Source: Massilia atriviolacea | GTDB taxonomy: Bacteria; Pseudomonadota; Gammaproteobacteria; Burkholderiales; Burkholderiaceae_D | Length of the DNA stretch: 64,000 nucleotides | Assembly: GCF_003953935.1 (NCBI RefSeq) | Contig: NZ_RXLQ01000023.1 | Coordinates: 21,582 to 85,581 of the forward strand | Direction of reading: 5' to 3' | Shown: positions 9,468-20,573 of the stretch, one piece after another | Layout of the letters: every line of letters begins with the position of its first letter | How positions within the stretch are numbered: the stretch's first letter is position 1 | Notes under the pieces: model-generated | Seen by the model: the letters and a program-made list of their open reading frames with translations, nothing else | Told to the model about the DNA's origin: nothing | Databases searched by the model: none | Position numbers and translations under genes: made by a program

Positions 9468-10474
9468 CGAAGCGCAACCCTGCGGGTCTGTGGACCCTGG
9501 CCCTGCGGCGCCTGCGCGCCGACCGCGTGGCGATGGCGTCGCTGGCGGTGCTGGCGCTGTTCCTGGCGCTGCTGGCCTTGTCCAGCTTGGGCCTGGTCGC
9601 CGCCGGCTGGGAAGAGGAGGTGGCCGTCAGCTACGCGCCGCCCTCCTTGCTCGGCCCGGATGCGCCTGTGCATGACGGCGCCGTGGCGGCGCGCGCGGCG
9701 CCGCCGCCGAACGCCTTCGATCCGCTGGCCGCCGATATCGCCGCGCTTGTCAGCGAACGCGGCGAGGCCATCGCCGCGCCCGCGCCGGCGCGCCTGGCCA
9801 CCCTGCCGTTCGGGGCCGACAAATGGGGCCACGACATCCTGCTCAAGACCATCAAGGGCGGCGAAACCTCGATCGTGGTGGGGCTGGCGGCGGCGCTGCT
9901 GGCGGTCGCGCTGGGGACCTTGTTCGGGGCCGTGTCCGGCTACTTCGGCGGCGTGGTCGACGACCTGTTCAACTGGTTCTACAGCGTGTTCACGGCGATT
10001 CCCGCGATCCTGATGATCCTCGCGGTGGCGGCGGTGCTGCAGCACAAGGGCGTGGCGACCATCGTGCTCATTCTCGGGCTGACCGGCTGGACCGGGCCGT
10101 ACCGCCTGATGCGCGCCGAATACATGAAGCACAAGGGACGCGAGTACGTGCTGGCGGCCGACGCCATCGGCGCCTCGCACTGGCGCAAGATGTTCTCGCA
10201 TATTTTTCCCAACGTCAGCCATGTGGCGCTGGTGCAGTTGTCGATCCTGGCGGTCGGCTTCATCAAGGCCGAAGTGATCCTCAGTTTCCTCGGCTTCGGC
10301 GTGCCGGTCGGCGTGGTCTCGTGGGGCAGCATGCTGAACGAAGCGCAGAACGAACTGATCCTCGGCAAATGGTGGCAGCTGGGCGCCGCCGCGAGCGCCA
10401 TGGCGCTGCTGGTGACGGCGTTTTCGCTGTTTACCGACGCGCTGCGCGATGCGCTCGATCCCAAACTCAAGTAG
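9464..10474 (+). CDS. peptide-type ABC transporter permease (DppC/OppC family)
   Basis: A 336-residue permease forming the second half of the channel. After the first membrane segment there is an unusually long Ala/Pro-rich periplasmic insert (about residues 45-110) before the conserved GADKWGHDILLKTIKGG block that precedes the transport domain. The EAA loop reads YVLAADAIGASHWRKMF. Long inserts of this kind occur in YejE-like permeases, which favours a Yej-type relation over classical DppC. It overlaps the upstream permease by 4 bases and is followed 8 bases later by the ATPase gene. Confidence 0.92.
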   Translation: MTKRNPAGLWTLALRRLRADRVAMASLAVLALFLALLALSSLGLVAAGWEEEVAVSYAPPSLLGPDAPVHDGAVAARAAPPPNAFDPLAADIAALVSERGEAIAAPAPARLATLPFGADKWGHDILLKTIKGGETSIVVGLAAALLAVALGTLFGAVSGYFGGVVDDLFNWFYSVFTAIPAILMILAVAAVLQHKGVATIVLILGLTGWTGPYRLMRAEYMKHKGREYVLAADAIGASHWRKMFSHIFPNVSHVALVQLSILAVGFIKAEVILSFLGFGVPVGVVSWGSMLNEAQNELILGKWWQLGAAASAMALLVTAFSLFTDALRDALDPKLK

Positions 10475-10482
10475 AGGACGGC

Positions 10483-12147
10483 ATGCTGCTTCAGGTAGAC
10501 AATTTGCGCATCGCCTTTCGCGTCGACAAGCACACCACGGTCGAGGCGGTGCGCGGGGTATCGTTTTCGGTGCCGCGCAATGCCACGGTGGCGCTGGTGG
10601 GCGAGTCCGGCAGCGGCAAGTCGGTCAGCTCGCTGGCGGTGATGGGTTTGCTGGCGCCGGAGACGACGCTCGTCGATCCGGCGTCGCGCATCGTGTTCGA
10701 CGGGACCGACCTGCTGGCGCTGCCGCGCGCCGCGCGGCGCCGCCTGTGCGGCAAGGAGATCGCGATGATTTTCCAGGAGCCGATGTCGTCCCTCAATCCG
10801 GTGCTGACGGTCGGCTACCAGATCGGCGAAGTGCTGCGCCAGCACATGGGCATGAGCGCCAGGCAGGCGCGCGTGCGTACCCTGGCCCTGCTCGATGAAG
10901 TCGGCATGCCCGATGCGGCGCGCAAGATCGATGCCTATCCCGCCCAGTTGTCCGGCGGCCAGCAGCAGCGCGTGATGATCGCCATGGCGATCGCCTGCGA
11001 GCCGGCCCTGCTGATCGCCGACGAACCGACGACCGCGCTCGACGTCACCATCCAGAAACAGATCATGGCGCTCATTGCCAGCCTGCAGAAGCGGCGCGCC
11101 ATGTCGGTCCTGTTCATCACGCACGACCTGGCGCTGGTGAGCGAGATGGCCGACCGGGTGATCGTGATGCGCCACGGCCAGGTGCGCGAGCAGGGCCCGG
11201 CGCGCCAGGTGCTCGATCATCCGCAGGACGCCTATACGCGCGCGCTGCTGCATTGCCGTCCGCGCCTGGACCAGCGTCCGCTGCGCCTGCCGGTGCTGGA
11301 GGATTACCTGGAAGGGCGCGCGCAGGAGGGCGGCGCGCAACGCGTGCGTGGCTCTGTGGCGGGCGAGCAGAACGTGCTGGTGGTAAACAATCTGAGCAAG
11401 AGCTTCTATGCGCGCGAGGGCCTGTTCGGCAAGCGCGAACTGCGCGCCGTGAGCGATGTGTCGTTCACCCTGGCGCGCGGCAAGACCCTGGGCGTGGTGG
11501 GCGAGTCCGGCTCGGGCAAGACCACGGTCGGACTGACCCTGCTGCGGCTGCACCAGGCCACCGGCGGCACGGCCCTGTTCGACGGCAAGGACCTGATCGG
11601 CATGCCGGCGCGCGACTTCATGGCCTACAAACGGCGCATCCAGATTGTTTTTCAAAACCCGTACGCCTCGCTCAATCCGCGTTTTACGGTGGGGCAGATC
11701 CTGCTCGAGCCGATGCGCATCCACCGCATCGGCGCGGGCGACGGCGAACGCGCCGCCATGGCGCTGCGACTGCTCGACAGGGTCGGCCTGCCGGCGCAGG
11801 CCATGCAGCGCTATCCGCACGAGTTTTCGGGCGGGCAGCGGCAGCGCATCGCGATCGCGCGCTGCCTGACCATGCGCCCCGAGATCCTGGTCTGCGACGA
11901 ATCGGTGTCCGCGCTCGACGTCTCGGTGCAGGCGCAAGTGCTCAACCTGCTGCAGGACCTGCAGGACGAATACCGCATGAGCTACCTGTTCATCTCGCAC
12001 GACCTGGCGGTGGTGAAATACATGGCCGACCGGGTCATGGTGATGCGCGCCGGCAGGGTGGTCGAGATGGCCGATTCGGACGAGCTGTACCGTAATCCGC
12101 AGGATCCGTATACCCAGGCGCTGCTGGCGGCGATTGCGCGCGCGTAA
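10483..12147 (+). CDS. fused double ATP-binding protein of peptide ABC importer
   Basis: A 554-residue protein with two complete nucleotide-binding domains, equivalent to DppD plus DppF in one chain, as in YejF or GsiA. Domain 1 has Walker A GESGSGKS (residues 40-47), signature LSGGQQQR and Walker [13 protein letters not shown]. Domain 2, from about residue 290, has [17 protein letters not shown] and [12 protein letters not shown]. It energises the two upstream permeases. No substrate-binding protein gene lies in the operon or next to it, which is unusual for an importer; the binding protein is either elsewhere or not used. Confidence 0.93.
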   Translation: MLLQVDNLRIAFRVDKHTTVEAVRGVSFSVPRNATVALVGESGSGKSVSSLAVMGLLAPETTLVDPASRIVFDGTDLLALPRAARRRLCGKEIAMIFQEPMSSLNPVLTVGYQIGEVLRQHMGMSARQARVRTLALLDEVGMPDAARKIDAYPAQLSGGQQQRVMIAMAIACEPALLIADEPTTALDVTIQKQIMALIASLQKRRAMSVLFITHDLALVSEMADRVIVMRHGQVREQGPARQVLDHPQDAYTRALLHCRPRLDQRPLRLPVLEDYLEGRAQEGGAQRVRGSVAGEQNVLVVNNLSKSFYAREGLFGKRELRAVSDVSFTLARGKTLGVVGESGSGKTTVGLTLLRLHQATGGTALFDGKDLIGMPARDFMAYKRRIQIVFQNPYASLNPRFTVGQILLEPMRIHRIGAGDGERAAMALRLLDRVGLPAQAMQRYPHEFSGGQRQRIAIARCLTMRPEILVCDESVSALDVSVQAQVLNLLQDLQDEYRMSYLFISHDLAVVKYMADRVMVMRAGRVVEMADSDELYRNPQDPYTQALLAAIARA

Positions 12148-12249
12148 ACGATCCGCATGCGGCGCCGTTGCCACAGGCGCTGGTCGCGGGCGGGGCGCGA
12201 TACCACCTTCGGGGGAGAAGGGCGGCGCGTTTTCGGATAAGATAGCGGC

Positions 12250-13197
12250 ATGCCCAATCTTATCGAACTGCTGCAGGTCTACGGTGTGCTCATCGTGTTC
12301 GCCATCGTGCTGATCGAGCAGATCGGGATGCCGATCCCGGCTTTCCCCATCCTGATCGTGGCCGGCGCGCTGTCGGCGGGCGGCGAGATGAGCTGGGGCG
12401 TGTGCCTGGCGGTCAGCATCGTCGCCTGCCTGATCAGCGACGTGGTCTGGTTCAACGCCGGGCGCTATTACGGCAAGCGCATCCTGCGGCTGCTGTGCAA
12501 GATCTCGCTCTCGCCCGACTACTGCGTCAGCCAGACCGAAGACCGCTTCAAGCGCTTCGGCCCCAAATCGCTGATGGTCGCCAAGTTCATTCCCGGCTTT
12601 AACATCATCGCCTCGCCCATGTCGGGCGCGCTGGGGGTGAGCGCGCCGCGCTTCCTCGCCTTCAGCATGACGGGCAGCCTGTTCTGGAGCGGCACCGGGA
12701 TCGCGCTCGGCGCCATCTTCCACAAGAGTGTCGACAAGGTCCTGCTCATGCTCGAAAACATGGGCAGCACCGCCCTCATGGTCCTGCTGAGCTTGCTGGG
12801 ACTGTTCATCCTGTACAAATACATCGAGCGGCGCCGTTTCCGCCAGGGCATGCAGATCGAACGCATCAGCATGAGCGACCTGGCCCAGCTGATCCGCGGC
12901 GGCCAGCAGCCGATCATCGTCGACGCGCGCAGCATCACCGCGCAGCAGCTCGAACAGGCCGTGCCCGGCGCGCTGATCTACAACGCCTCGGCGCGCGAGG
13001 GCTTCGTCGCCCTGCTCGACAAGGAGCGCCACATTGTCGTGTACTGCAGCTGCCCGAACGACGTCACGGCCGCCCAGGTGGCCAAGGAACTGATCGCGCT
13101 CGGCTACCACCGCGCCCGCCCGCTGCATGGCGGACTGGACGCCTGGAATGCCCACCACGCCGGCGAAGCCGGCCAGCAGGCCGCCCACGCCGGCTGA
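12250..13197 (+). CDS. DedA-family membrane protein fused to rhodanese domain
   Basis: A 315-residue fusion. Residues 1-200 are a DedA/SNARE-associated membrane domain with the amphipathic re-entrant region (EQIGMPIPAFP), the FGPKSLMVAKFIPGFN motif and several membrane segments. DedA proteins flip polyprenyl phosphate or phosphatidyl lipids. Residues 205-300 are a cytoplasmic rhodanese domain with its active-site loop YCSCPNDV and the closing HGGLDAW motif. The catalytic loop keeps Cys but lacks the usual terminal Arg, so sulfurtransfer is uncertain. The fusion recurs in proteobacteria. It stands alone, 102 bases after the ABC operon. Confidence 0.9.
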   Translation: MPNLIELLQVYGVLIVFAIVLIEQIGMPIPAFPILIVAGALSAGGEMSWGVCLAVSIVACLISDVVWFNAGRYYGKRILRLLCKISLSPDYCVSQTEDRFKRFGPKSLMVAKFIPGFNIIASPMSGALGVSAPRFLAFSMTGSLFWSGTGIALGAIFHKSVDKVLLMLENMGSTALMVLLSLLGLFILYKYIERRRFRQGMQIERISMSDLAQLIRGGQQPIIVDARSITAQQLEQAVPGALIYNASAREGFVALLDKERHIVVYCSCPNDVTAAQVAKELIALGYHRARPLHGGLDAWNAHHAGEAGQQAAHAG

Positions 13198-13296
13198 TTC
13201 CCCCTTCCGCAACCTCCCTGTCGCCCACGCCGCGCGTACCTATACTACGCCCGGTGTTGGTGAAACTCGCCTTGAGGCCGGAATTTGCGCTCCCGA

Positions 13297-13311
13297 TGTA
13301 CTAAAACTACA
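13297..13311. promoter_or_regulatory. HexR-like operator upstream of glk
   Basis: TGTACTAAAACTACA is an interrupted palindrome (TGTA..TACA arms) close to the HexR consensus known from proteobacterial glucose-catabolism genes. It lies 66-80 bases before the glucokinase start. The match is by eye; strength against background not measured. Confidence 0.45.
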
Positions 13312-13376
13312 AAGAAAGCTTGCACCGTGGGCATGTGATCCATTAAGCTTGGCGAGTCCATCCTACACTCGCCGCC

Positions 13377-14420
13377 ATGACCGACCACGCCACCGCGCCA
13401 CACCCTGCTGTCCCGTCTTCCCCGTCTTCTCCGTCTTCTCGGTATACCGATGGTCCGCGCCTGCTGGCCGACATCGGCGGCACCAACGCCCGCTTCGCGC
13501 TGGAAACGGCTCCCGGGCAGGCCGGCCTGATCGACGTCCTGCCGTGTGCCAACTACCCGACCCTGGCCGACGCCCTGCGCGCCTATCTGGGCTCGCCCAA
13601 GGTGGTCGCGGCCGGGGTGGCCGGCTTGCGCCACGCGGCGCTGGCGATTGCCAATCCGATCACGGGCGACATGGTGCGCATGACCAACCATCACTGGGAG
13701 TTTTCGATTGCCGCCTTGCGCCTCGAGTGCGGCTTCGAGACGCTGGAAGTGGTCAACGACTTCACCGCGCTGGCGCGCGCCTTGCCGCACCTTGCCGACG
13801 GGCAGAAGCAGCAGATCGGCGGCGGCGCGGCGCGCGCGCATACGCCCTTGGGGCTGGTCGGGGCGGGAACCGGGCTGGGCGTGTCGGGACTGATTCCGGC
13901 GGGCGACAGCTGGACCGCCTTGCTCAGCGAAGGCGGGCACGTGACGTTTTCGCCGGCCAACGAGACCGAAGTGGCGATCCTGCAGTATGCGTGGCGCCAG
14001 TACGAGCATGTCTCGGCGGAACGGCTGCTGTCGGGCGACGGTATCGAGCTGATCTATCGCGCGCTGGCGCAGCATGCCGGGCAGGCGGCGCAGGAGCTGG
14101 ACGCGCCCGAGATCTCGCGGCGCGCGCTGGCGGGCGAATGTGCGCTATGCGACCGGGCGATCGAGGCCTTCTGCGGCATGCTGGGCACGGTGGCGGGCAA
14201 TCTTGCGATTACCCTGGGGGCGCAGGGCGGTATCTACATCGGTGGCGGGATCGTGCCGCGCCTGGGCGAGCGCTTTGCGCGCTCGTGCTTCCGTACGCGC
14301 TTCGAGCAGAAAGGGCGCTTCGTCAACTACCTGGCGCAGGTGCCGACGTTTGTCATTACGGCCGACTACCCCGCCTTCCTCGGCGTTTCCGCGGTCCTTT
14401 CCGAAAAGCTCGGCCGCTAA
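13377..14420 (+). CDS. glk: glucokinase
   Basis: A 347-residue ROK-unrelated, E. coli-type glucokinase that phosphorylates glucose with ATP at the head of Entner-Doudoroff or glycolytic use. Motifs: phosphate-binding [14 protein letters not shown] near residue 30, the substrate region [16 protein letters not shown], the catalytic-Asp block [13 protein letters not shown], and [11 protein letters not shown] 26-residue Ser/Pro-rich N-terminal extension precedes the fold and may be partly untranslated if a downstream start is used. The next gene is 840 bases away, so it appears to be monocistronic. A HexR-like site upstream suggests control by 2-keto-3-deoxy-6-phosphogluconate. Confidence 0.93.
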   Translation: MTDHATAPHPAVPSSPSSPSSRYTDGPRLLADIGGTNARFALETAPGQAGLIDVLPCANYPTLADALRAYLGSPKVVAAGVAGLRHAALAIANPITGDMVRMTNHHWEFSIAALRLECGFETLEVVNDFTALARALPHLADGQKQQIGGGAARAHTPLGLVGAGTGLGVSGLIPAGDSWTALLSEGGHVTFSPANETEVAILQYAWRQYEHVSAERLLSGDGIELIYRALAQHAGQAAQELDAPEISRRALAGECALCDRAIEAFCGMLGTVAGNLAITLGAQGGIYIGGGIVPRLGERFARSCFRTRFEQKGRFVNYLAQVPTFVITADYPAFLGVSAVLSEKLGR

Positions 14421-14425
14421 AACTT

Positions 14426-14449
14426 CACCACGGTCCGGCCTCCGATTCG
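14426..14449 (+). repeat. degenerate REP element
   Basis: CACCACGGTCCGGCCTCCGATTCG resembles the left arm of the REP pair at 30039-30092 (CACCGGGGCCAGACCTCCGATTCG) with several changes. It begins 5 bases after glk ends. Confidence 0.5.
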
Positions 14450-14527
14450 CAATTAATTTCTCAAAGGCACACTCAAAGGCACAGCAATCTGCGTCATTTC
14501 TGAGGTTTTGCCAGGAAAATTCCCGCC

Positions 14528-14832
14528 ACCGGGGTCAGAGCTTTAATTAGAAACTTCATTATCCCCGGCATTTTCCCGTACCCTGGCCTGCGCTCTGGCC
14601 AGCAATTCATTGAATTTCTTGTGTCTGATAAGCCAGTTTACGGCACACTTGCGGGCCGAAAATTCAGCTGTCTCCTGACGCTTTTCATAGAGGGGGTGGC
14701 GAGAATGGCGCGCGACTCTGACGCTGCGGTGTTCGTGCGGTAACTAGCTTCTCATCGGTGGTCAGGCCCCGCTCGGGAGCCCGTTCGGTTTCCGGACGGT
14801 ATTTAGATGCAAATTAAAGCTCTGACCCCGGT
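14528..14832. repeat. inverted REP pair, MITE-like
   Basis: ACCGGGGTCAGAGCTTTAA at 14528 and its reverse complement ending at 14832 bracket about 260 bases. The same sequence recurs at 27739, 29909-30160 and in altered form at 61436. Such REP/REPIN elements are moved by RAYT-type tyrosine transposases; none is encoded in this window. Confidence 0.85.
14543..14743 (-). pseudogene. possible coding remnant inside REP pair
   Basis: A 66-codon minus-strand open frame that contains no start codon and ends with TAA inside the left REP arm. The C-terminal part reads like a charged helical protein tail (KCAVNWLIRHKKFNELLARA) and codon use is lower in GC3 than neighbours, as in transferred genes. The opposite strand is also open over this stretch, so coding origin is uncertain. 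It could be the tail of a mobile-element gene. Confidence 0.2.
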
Positions 14833-14840
14833 TTGGGGGG

Positions 14841-15260
14841 GGAACTGATTGCTGATCAGGGCGCAGGCCCCGGGTGCGGCGCGTTTGCAGGCGTTTCCGA
14901 CGCCGGGGATTGTGCTTTTTGCGCTTTTATCGGGTACAATGGCCTGTGTTGGAGTAAACGATGTCGATCGTTCGTGTAGTGCGCGCCCGGAGCTTGGCCT
15001 CCTTGCCGCTGCGACGAACCAGCGTTTCTCTTGAAAATCAACGGTTTAGCCTCGCCAGGTATGCAGGCAACCGTGTGGCAGGGTTCGCATCTCGCCACCT
15101 GTAACATTCCCGCCCAGCGCGCTTCGTCCCGGGCGACGGATTCCAGTTTCAACGTGTTTTCATGCTGTCGGCGTCTTGTTTGACGCGCGCCACCATGCGT
15201 TGAGTGGTATTTGTTTGATTTTTTCTCGCACCTAATTGCAACATCCGCACAGACATCGTT
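14841..15260 (+). other. upstream region of scpB, no gene seen
   Basis: A 420-base stretch without a convincing gene. A good -10 (TACAAT, 14935-14940) with a fair -35 (TTGTGC, 14910-14915, 19-base spacing) could drive scpB-rluB through a leader of about 310 bases. No riboswitch or tRNA fold was recognised. Confidence 0.4.
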
Positions 15261-16064
15261 ATGAATACTGATGAGGCCAAACGGGTCCTCGAAACCGCTT
15301 TGCTCTGTGCGCGCGAGCCCATGTCGATCCATGGCATGAAGAAGCTGTTCGTCGATGTCGATGACCATGGCCGCCCGATCGGCGCCGGGGTCGGCGCCGA
15401 CACCATCAAGATCATGCTGGAAGAGTTGCGCCGCGACTGGAGCGAACGCGGCATCGAAATCGTCAGCCTGGCCAGCGGCTGGCGCTTCCAGAGCCGCCCT
15501 GAAATGAAGCAGTACCTCGATCGCCTGAGCCCGGAAAAGCCGCAGAAGTATTCGCGCGCGACCCTGGAAACCCTGGCGATCATCGCCTATCGCCAGCCGG
15601 TCACCCGCGGCGATATCGAAGAAATACGCGGCGTTGCCGTCAATTCGCAGACGATCAAGATGCTGGAAGACCGCGGCTGGATCGATGCGATCGGTTATCG
15701 CGATGTGATCGGCCGCCCGGCCTTGCTGGGCACGACCAAGCAGTTCCTTGACGATCTGGGCTTGAATTCGCTGTCCCAGCTGCCTCCCTTGCAGCAAATC
15801 AGCGACATGCAGGGCGGTCACGAAATGGAAGCACTCGAGGCTGCCTTGCAGGAAAATTTTGATAAAGCGGCGGCCTCGGAGGCCGCAAACGACGATGGTG
15901 CAGGTAGCGGCGACGCGCTGGAGGCATTTCCTCCCGCCGTCGCGGATGCGGCCGGCTCCGATACTTCATCTCCTGAAGTCCTCATTCACGACCCTGCGCC
16001 AGAAATAACGGTTGACGCTGCGCCAGGTCAGCACAACCAAGAAACGAATAATGAATCCAACTAA
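15261..16064 (+). CDS. scpB: segregation and condensation protein B
   Basis: A 267-residue kleisin-associated protein that joins ScpA and Smc in the bacterial condensin complex. The two winged-helix domains fill residues 1-180, with the typical [24 protein letters not shown] block near residue 110 and [18 protein letters not shown] after it. A disordered acidic tail of about 80 residues follows. No Shine-Dalgarno is visible before the ATG. scpA is not adjacent. The gene overlaps the rluB start by 14 bases, the usual betaproteobacterial pairing. Confidence 0.93.
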   Translation: MNTDEAKRVLETALLCAREPMSIHGMKKLFVDVDDHGRPIGAGVGADTIKIMLEELRRDWSERGIEIVSLASGWRFQSRPEMKQYLDRLSPEKPQKYSRATLETLAIIAYRQPVTRGDIEEIRGVAVNSQTIKMLEDRGWIDAIGYRDVIGRPALLGTTKQFLDDLGLNSLSQLPPLQQISDMQGGHEMEALEAALQENFDKAAASEAANDDGAGSGDALEAFPPAVADAAGSDTSSPEVLIHDPAPEITVDAAPGQHNQETNNESN

Positions 16065-18144
16065 ACCGACTGAGACAATTACCGCCGACATCGCTGGCAT
16101 GGATGAGGCCGCGACTAAGCCAAAACGCCGCACCAAGGCACAGATAGAGGCGGACGCCGCCGCCGGCATCGAGGCGCCGAAACCGAAGCGCGCCGCCGCC
16201 AAAAAGGCCGTCGCCGACAGCGAGGCCAGCGCGCCCGCCGCCGACGCCGCGCCCGCCAAGGCCCCGGCCAAGCCGCGCACGAAAAAGGCAGTTGCCGTAG
16301 CAGCGGATGAGTCCGCTCCAGCAGCCGCCAGCGCCGCCGCTCCCGCAGCAGCCGCTCCCGCAGCGGCCGCTCCGGCAGCCGCCGCCAGCGCCCCCGTGGA
16401 CGCCGCCCCGGCCGCCAGCGACAAGCCCGCCGCCCGCAAGCCGCGCGCCCCGAAAGCAGTCGTCGCCGAGTCCGCTCCCGCCGCCGATGCGGCCGCCCCG
16501 GCCGCCGACGGCGCCGCCCCCGCCAATGGCGAACGCGGCCCGCGCCCGCCACGCGGCCCGCGCCAGATGCGCGAACTGCGCGGCCAGCGCGAAGCCCGCA
16601 TCCAGATGGAGCGCCTCGAAGCCGGCGAGCCGGCGGAACCTGTCGCCGAAGCGCCGGCCGAGCCGGCCGCCCGTCCCGAGCGCGGCCCGCGTCCGGAGCG
16701 CAGCCTTGACGCCAAGCCGCGCGTCAAGAAGAACAAAAAAGGCAATCCGGGCCTGCAGCACCACGGCAAGAACAAGCTGAACGACGCCGATGCGGCCTTC
16801 TCGTACGTCACCTCGGACGCCTTCGACGCCAACGACGGCGGCCGTTCGCAGCCGGTCAAGCAGGTGCGGCGCGACCTGACCTCGGACGACGACGCACCGA
16901 AATTGCACAAGGTCCTGGCCGAAGCCGGCCTCGGTTCGCGCCGCGACATGGAAGACCTGATCGTCGCCGGCCGCGTGTCGGTCAACGGCGAGCCGGCCCA
17001 CATCGGCCAGCGCATCCTGCCGACCGACGCCGTGCGCATCAACGGCAAGCTGATCCACCGCAAGGTGAGCAGCAAGCCGCCGCGCGTGCTGGTGTACCAC
17101 AAGCCGGCCGGCGAAATCGTCAGCCACGACGATCCGGAAGGCCGTCCATCGGTGTTCGACCGCCTGCCGACCATGAAGGCCGGCAAATGGCTGGCCGTCG
17201 GCCGCCTCGACTTCAATACCGAAGGTCTGCTGCTGTTTACGACTTCCGGTGACCTGGCGAACCGCCTGATGCACCCGCGCTACAACATCGACCGCGAATA
17301 CGCGGTGCGTACCCTGGGCGAACTGGAAGAGGGCATGCGCCAGAAACTGCTGGCCGGCGTCGAGCTCGACGATGGTGTGGCATCCTTCACCAAGATCGCC
17401 GACGGCGGCGGCGAGGGCATCAACAAATGGTACCGCGTGGTCATCGGCGAAGGCCGCAACCGCGAGGTGCGCCGCATGTTCGAGGCGATCGGCCTGACCG
17501 TCTCGCGCCTGATCCGTACCCGCTACGGCATCATGACCCTGCCAAGCAACCTGAAACGCGGCCGCTGGGATGAGCTGGAAGAAAACACCGTGCGCGACCT
17601 GCTGGCCGCGTTCGGGGTCGAGAAGAAGGGCGCCGGCAACGACGCGCGCGGTCCGAAGGGCCGTGGCGACGCCAAGCAGCGCAGCGACGACGACAAGCGT
17701 TCCGACGGCAACCGCATCGACCGCGTCGACGCCAACCGCAATGCCGATCCTTTCGGTCCGCCGAGCGGGCGCGGCGCTGCGGGACGCGGCGCCGGCGGCC
17801 GTCCGCAGGGACGTCCCGGCGGCATGGGCGGCATGGGTGGCATGGGCGGACAGCCGCGCGGCGCCGGCGGGTTCGACGGCCAGGGCCGCGGCCAGGGCCG
17901 TCCGCAAGGCGATGGCCAGCGTTCGGCGCGTCCGCAGGGCGACGCCCAGCCGCGCAGCGGCCGTCCGGGCGGCAATGGCGGCAATGGCGGCAATGGCGGC
18001 GGCGCCAAGGGCCCGCGCCAGCCCGACCCGTTGCAGACCACCTTCGGTTTCGCCAATGCCGGCGGCGGCAATCGCCGTCCGCAGGGGCCGCAAGGCCAGC
18101 GTGGCGCCGACCACGGCATGCCGCGCCGCGGCCGCCGCGGTTAA
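16051..18144 (+). CDS. rluB: 23S rRNA pseudouridine synthase B with long low-complexity tails
   Basis: A 697-residue protein, more than twice the size of E. coli RluB, that makes pseudouridine 2605 of 23S rRNA. The enzyme core lies at about residues 280-520: an S4 RNA-binding domain ([21 protein letters not shown]) and the synthase domain with catalytic Asp in [11 protein letters not shown]. The first 280 residues are Ala/Pro/Lys-rich and the last 175 are Gly/Arg/Gln-rich with [11 protein letters not shown], both probably disordered and RNA-binding. The start at 16051 lies inside the scpB end, so the two are coupled. Betaproteobacterial homologues often carry such tails. Confidence 0.92.
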   Translation: MNPTKPTETITADIAGMDEAATKPKRRTKAQIEADAAAGIEAPKPKRAAAKKAVADSEASAPAADAAPAKAPAKPRTKKAVAVAADESAPAAASAAAPAAAAPAAAAPAAAASAPVDAAPAASDKPAARKPRAPKAVVAESAPAADAAAPAADGAAPANGERGPRPPRGPRQMRELRGQREARIQMERLEAGEPAEPVAEAPAEPAARPERGPRPERSLDAKPRVKKNKKGNPGLQHHGKNKLNDADAAFSYVTSDAFDANDGGRSQPVKQVRRDLTSDDDAPKLHKVLAEAGLGSRRDMEDLIVAGRVSVNGEPAHIGQRILPTDAVRINGKLIHRKVSSKPPRVLVYHKPAGEIVSHDDPEGRPSVFDRLPTMKAGKWLAVGRLDFNTEGLLLFTTSGDLANRLMHPRYNIDREYAVRTLGELEEGMRQKLLAGVELDDGVASFTKIADGGGEGINKWYRVVIGEGRNREVRRMFEAIGLTVSRLIRTRYGIMTLPSNLKRGRWDELEENTVRDLLAAFGVEKKGAGNDARGPKGRGDAKQRSDDDKRSDGNRIDRVDANRNADPFGPPSGRGAAGRGAGGRPQGRPGGMGGMGGMGGQPRGAGGFDGQGRGQGRPQGDGQRSARPQGDAQPRSGRPGGNGGNGGNGGGAKGPRQPDPLQTTFGFANAGGGNRRPQGPQGQRGADHGMPRRGRRG

Positions 18145-18149
18145 GGCTT

Positions 18150-18180
18150 GCCCCGCCTGCGGCAATGCCGCAGGCGGGGC
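18150..18180 (+). terminator. strong hairpin after rluB
   Basis: A 15-base perfect GC-rich inverted repeat (GCCCCGCCTGCGGCA and its complement, one base between) starts 6 bases after the rluB stop. No T-run follows directly, so it may be a transcript-stabilising or Rho-assisted end rather than a classical terminator. Confidence 0.6.
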
Positions 18181-18300
18181 CGCGCGGTGTTGTTTTGCGG
18201 CCTACGGCGGCGCGCACGCATCCCGGCGCGGCACTTCTGGCCCGGCTTTTGTTTTAAACTTGTTAAGTGTTGTATGCCTGTTCATTTGCCCGTCATCGGA

Positions 18301-18329
18301 TTGCGAACGGCCCGATAACAGGTTATAAT
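18301..18329 (+). promoter_or_regulatory. sigma-70 promoter of rimP-nusA-infB operon
   Basis: TTGCGA (18301-18306), 17-base spacer, TATAAT (18324-18329): an almost perfect housekeeping promoter. The predicted transcription start near 18336 gives a leader of about 140 bases before rimP that contains a terminator. Confidence 0.85.
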
Positions 18330-18401
18330 CTGCAGCCTAATAAAAGTTCTTCCCACCTCGGACGGGTGCAAGTACTTTCATGTGGTTGGGAGTATAGGAA
18401 G

Positions 18402-18426
18402 ATGGGCACATGCCCATTTTTTTTTT
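18402..18426 (+). terminator. leader terminator/attenuator before rimP
   Basis: ATGGGC-ACAT-GCCCAT followed by ten T residues is a textbook intrinsic terminator, yet it lies between the promoter at 18301 and rimP. Upstream, TCCCACC (18350s) can pair with GGTTGGGA (18380s). The layout suggests premature termination that must be overridden, for example by a Nus factor feedback, or a short leader RNA of about 90 bases. Confidence 0.8.
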
Positions 18427-18475
18427 GGTAAATCGTTTTTAGTGGTCCCGCGGGACCGTGATCTGGAGAACTTGT

Positions 18476-20526
<2,051 letters not shown>

Positions 20527-20573
20527 TTTGAGTAACCTTATCATCTGTCTCGACACAAAGAAAAGAGGACTGA

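Noticed and set aside
14849..15034. 61-codon plus-strand frame upstream of scpB
   Set aside because: No ribosome site, covers the likely scpB promoter, no resemblance to a protein family.
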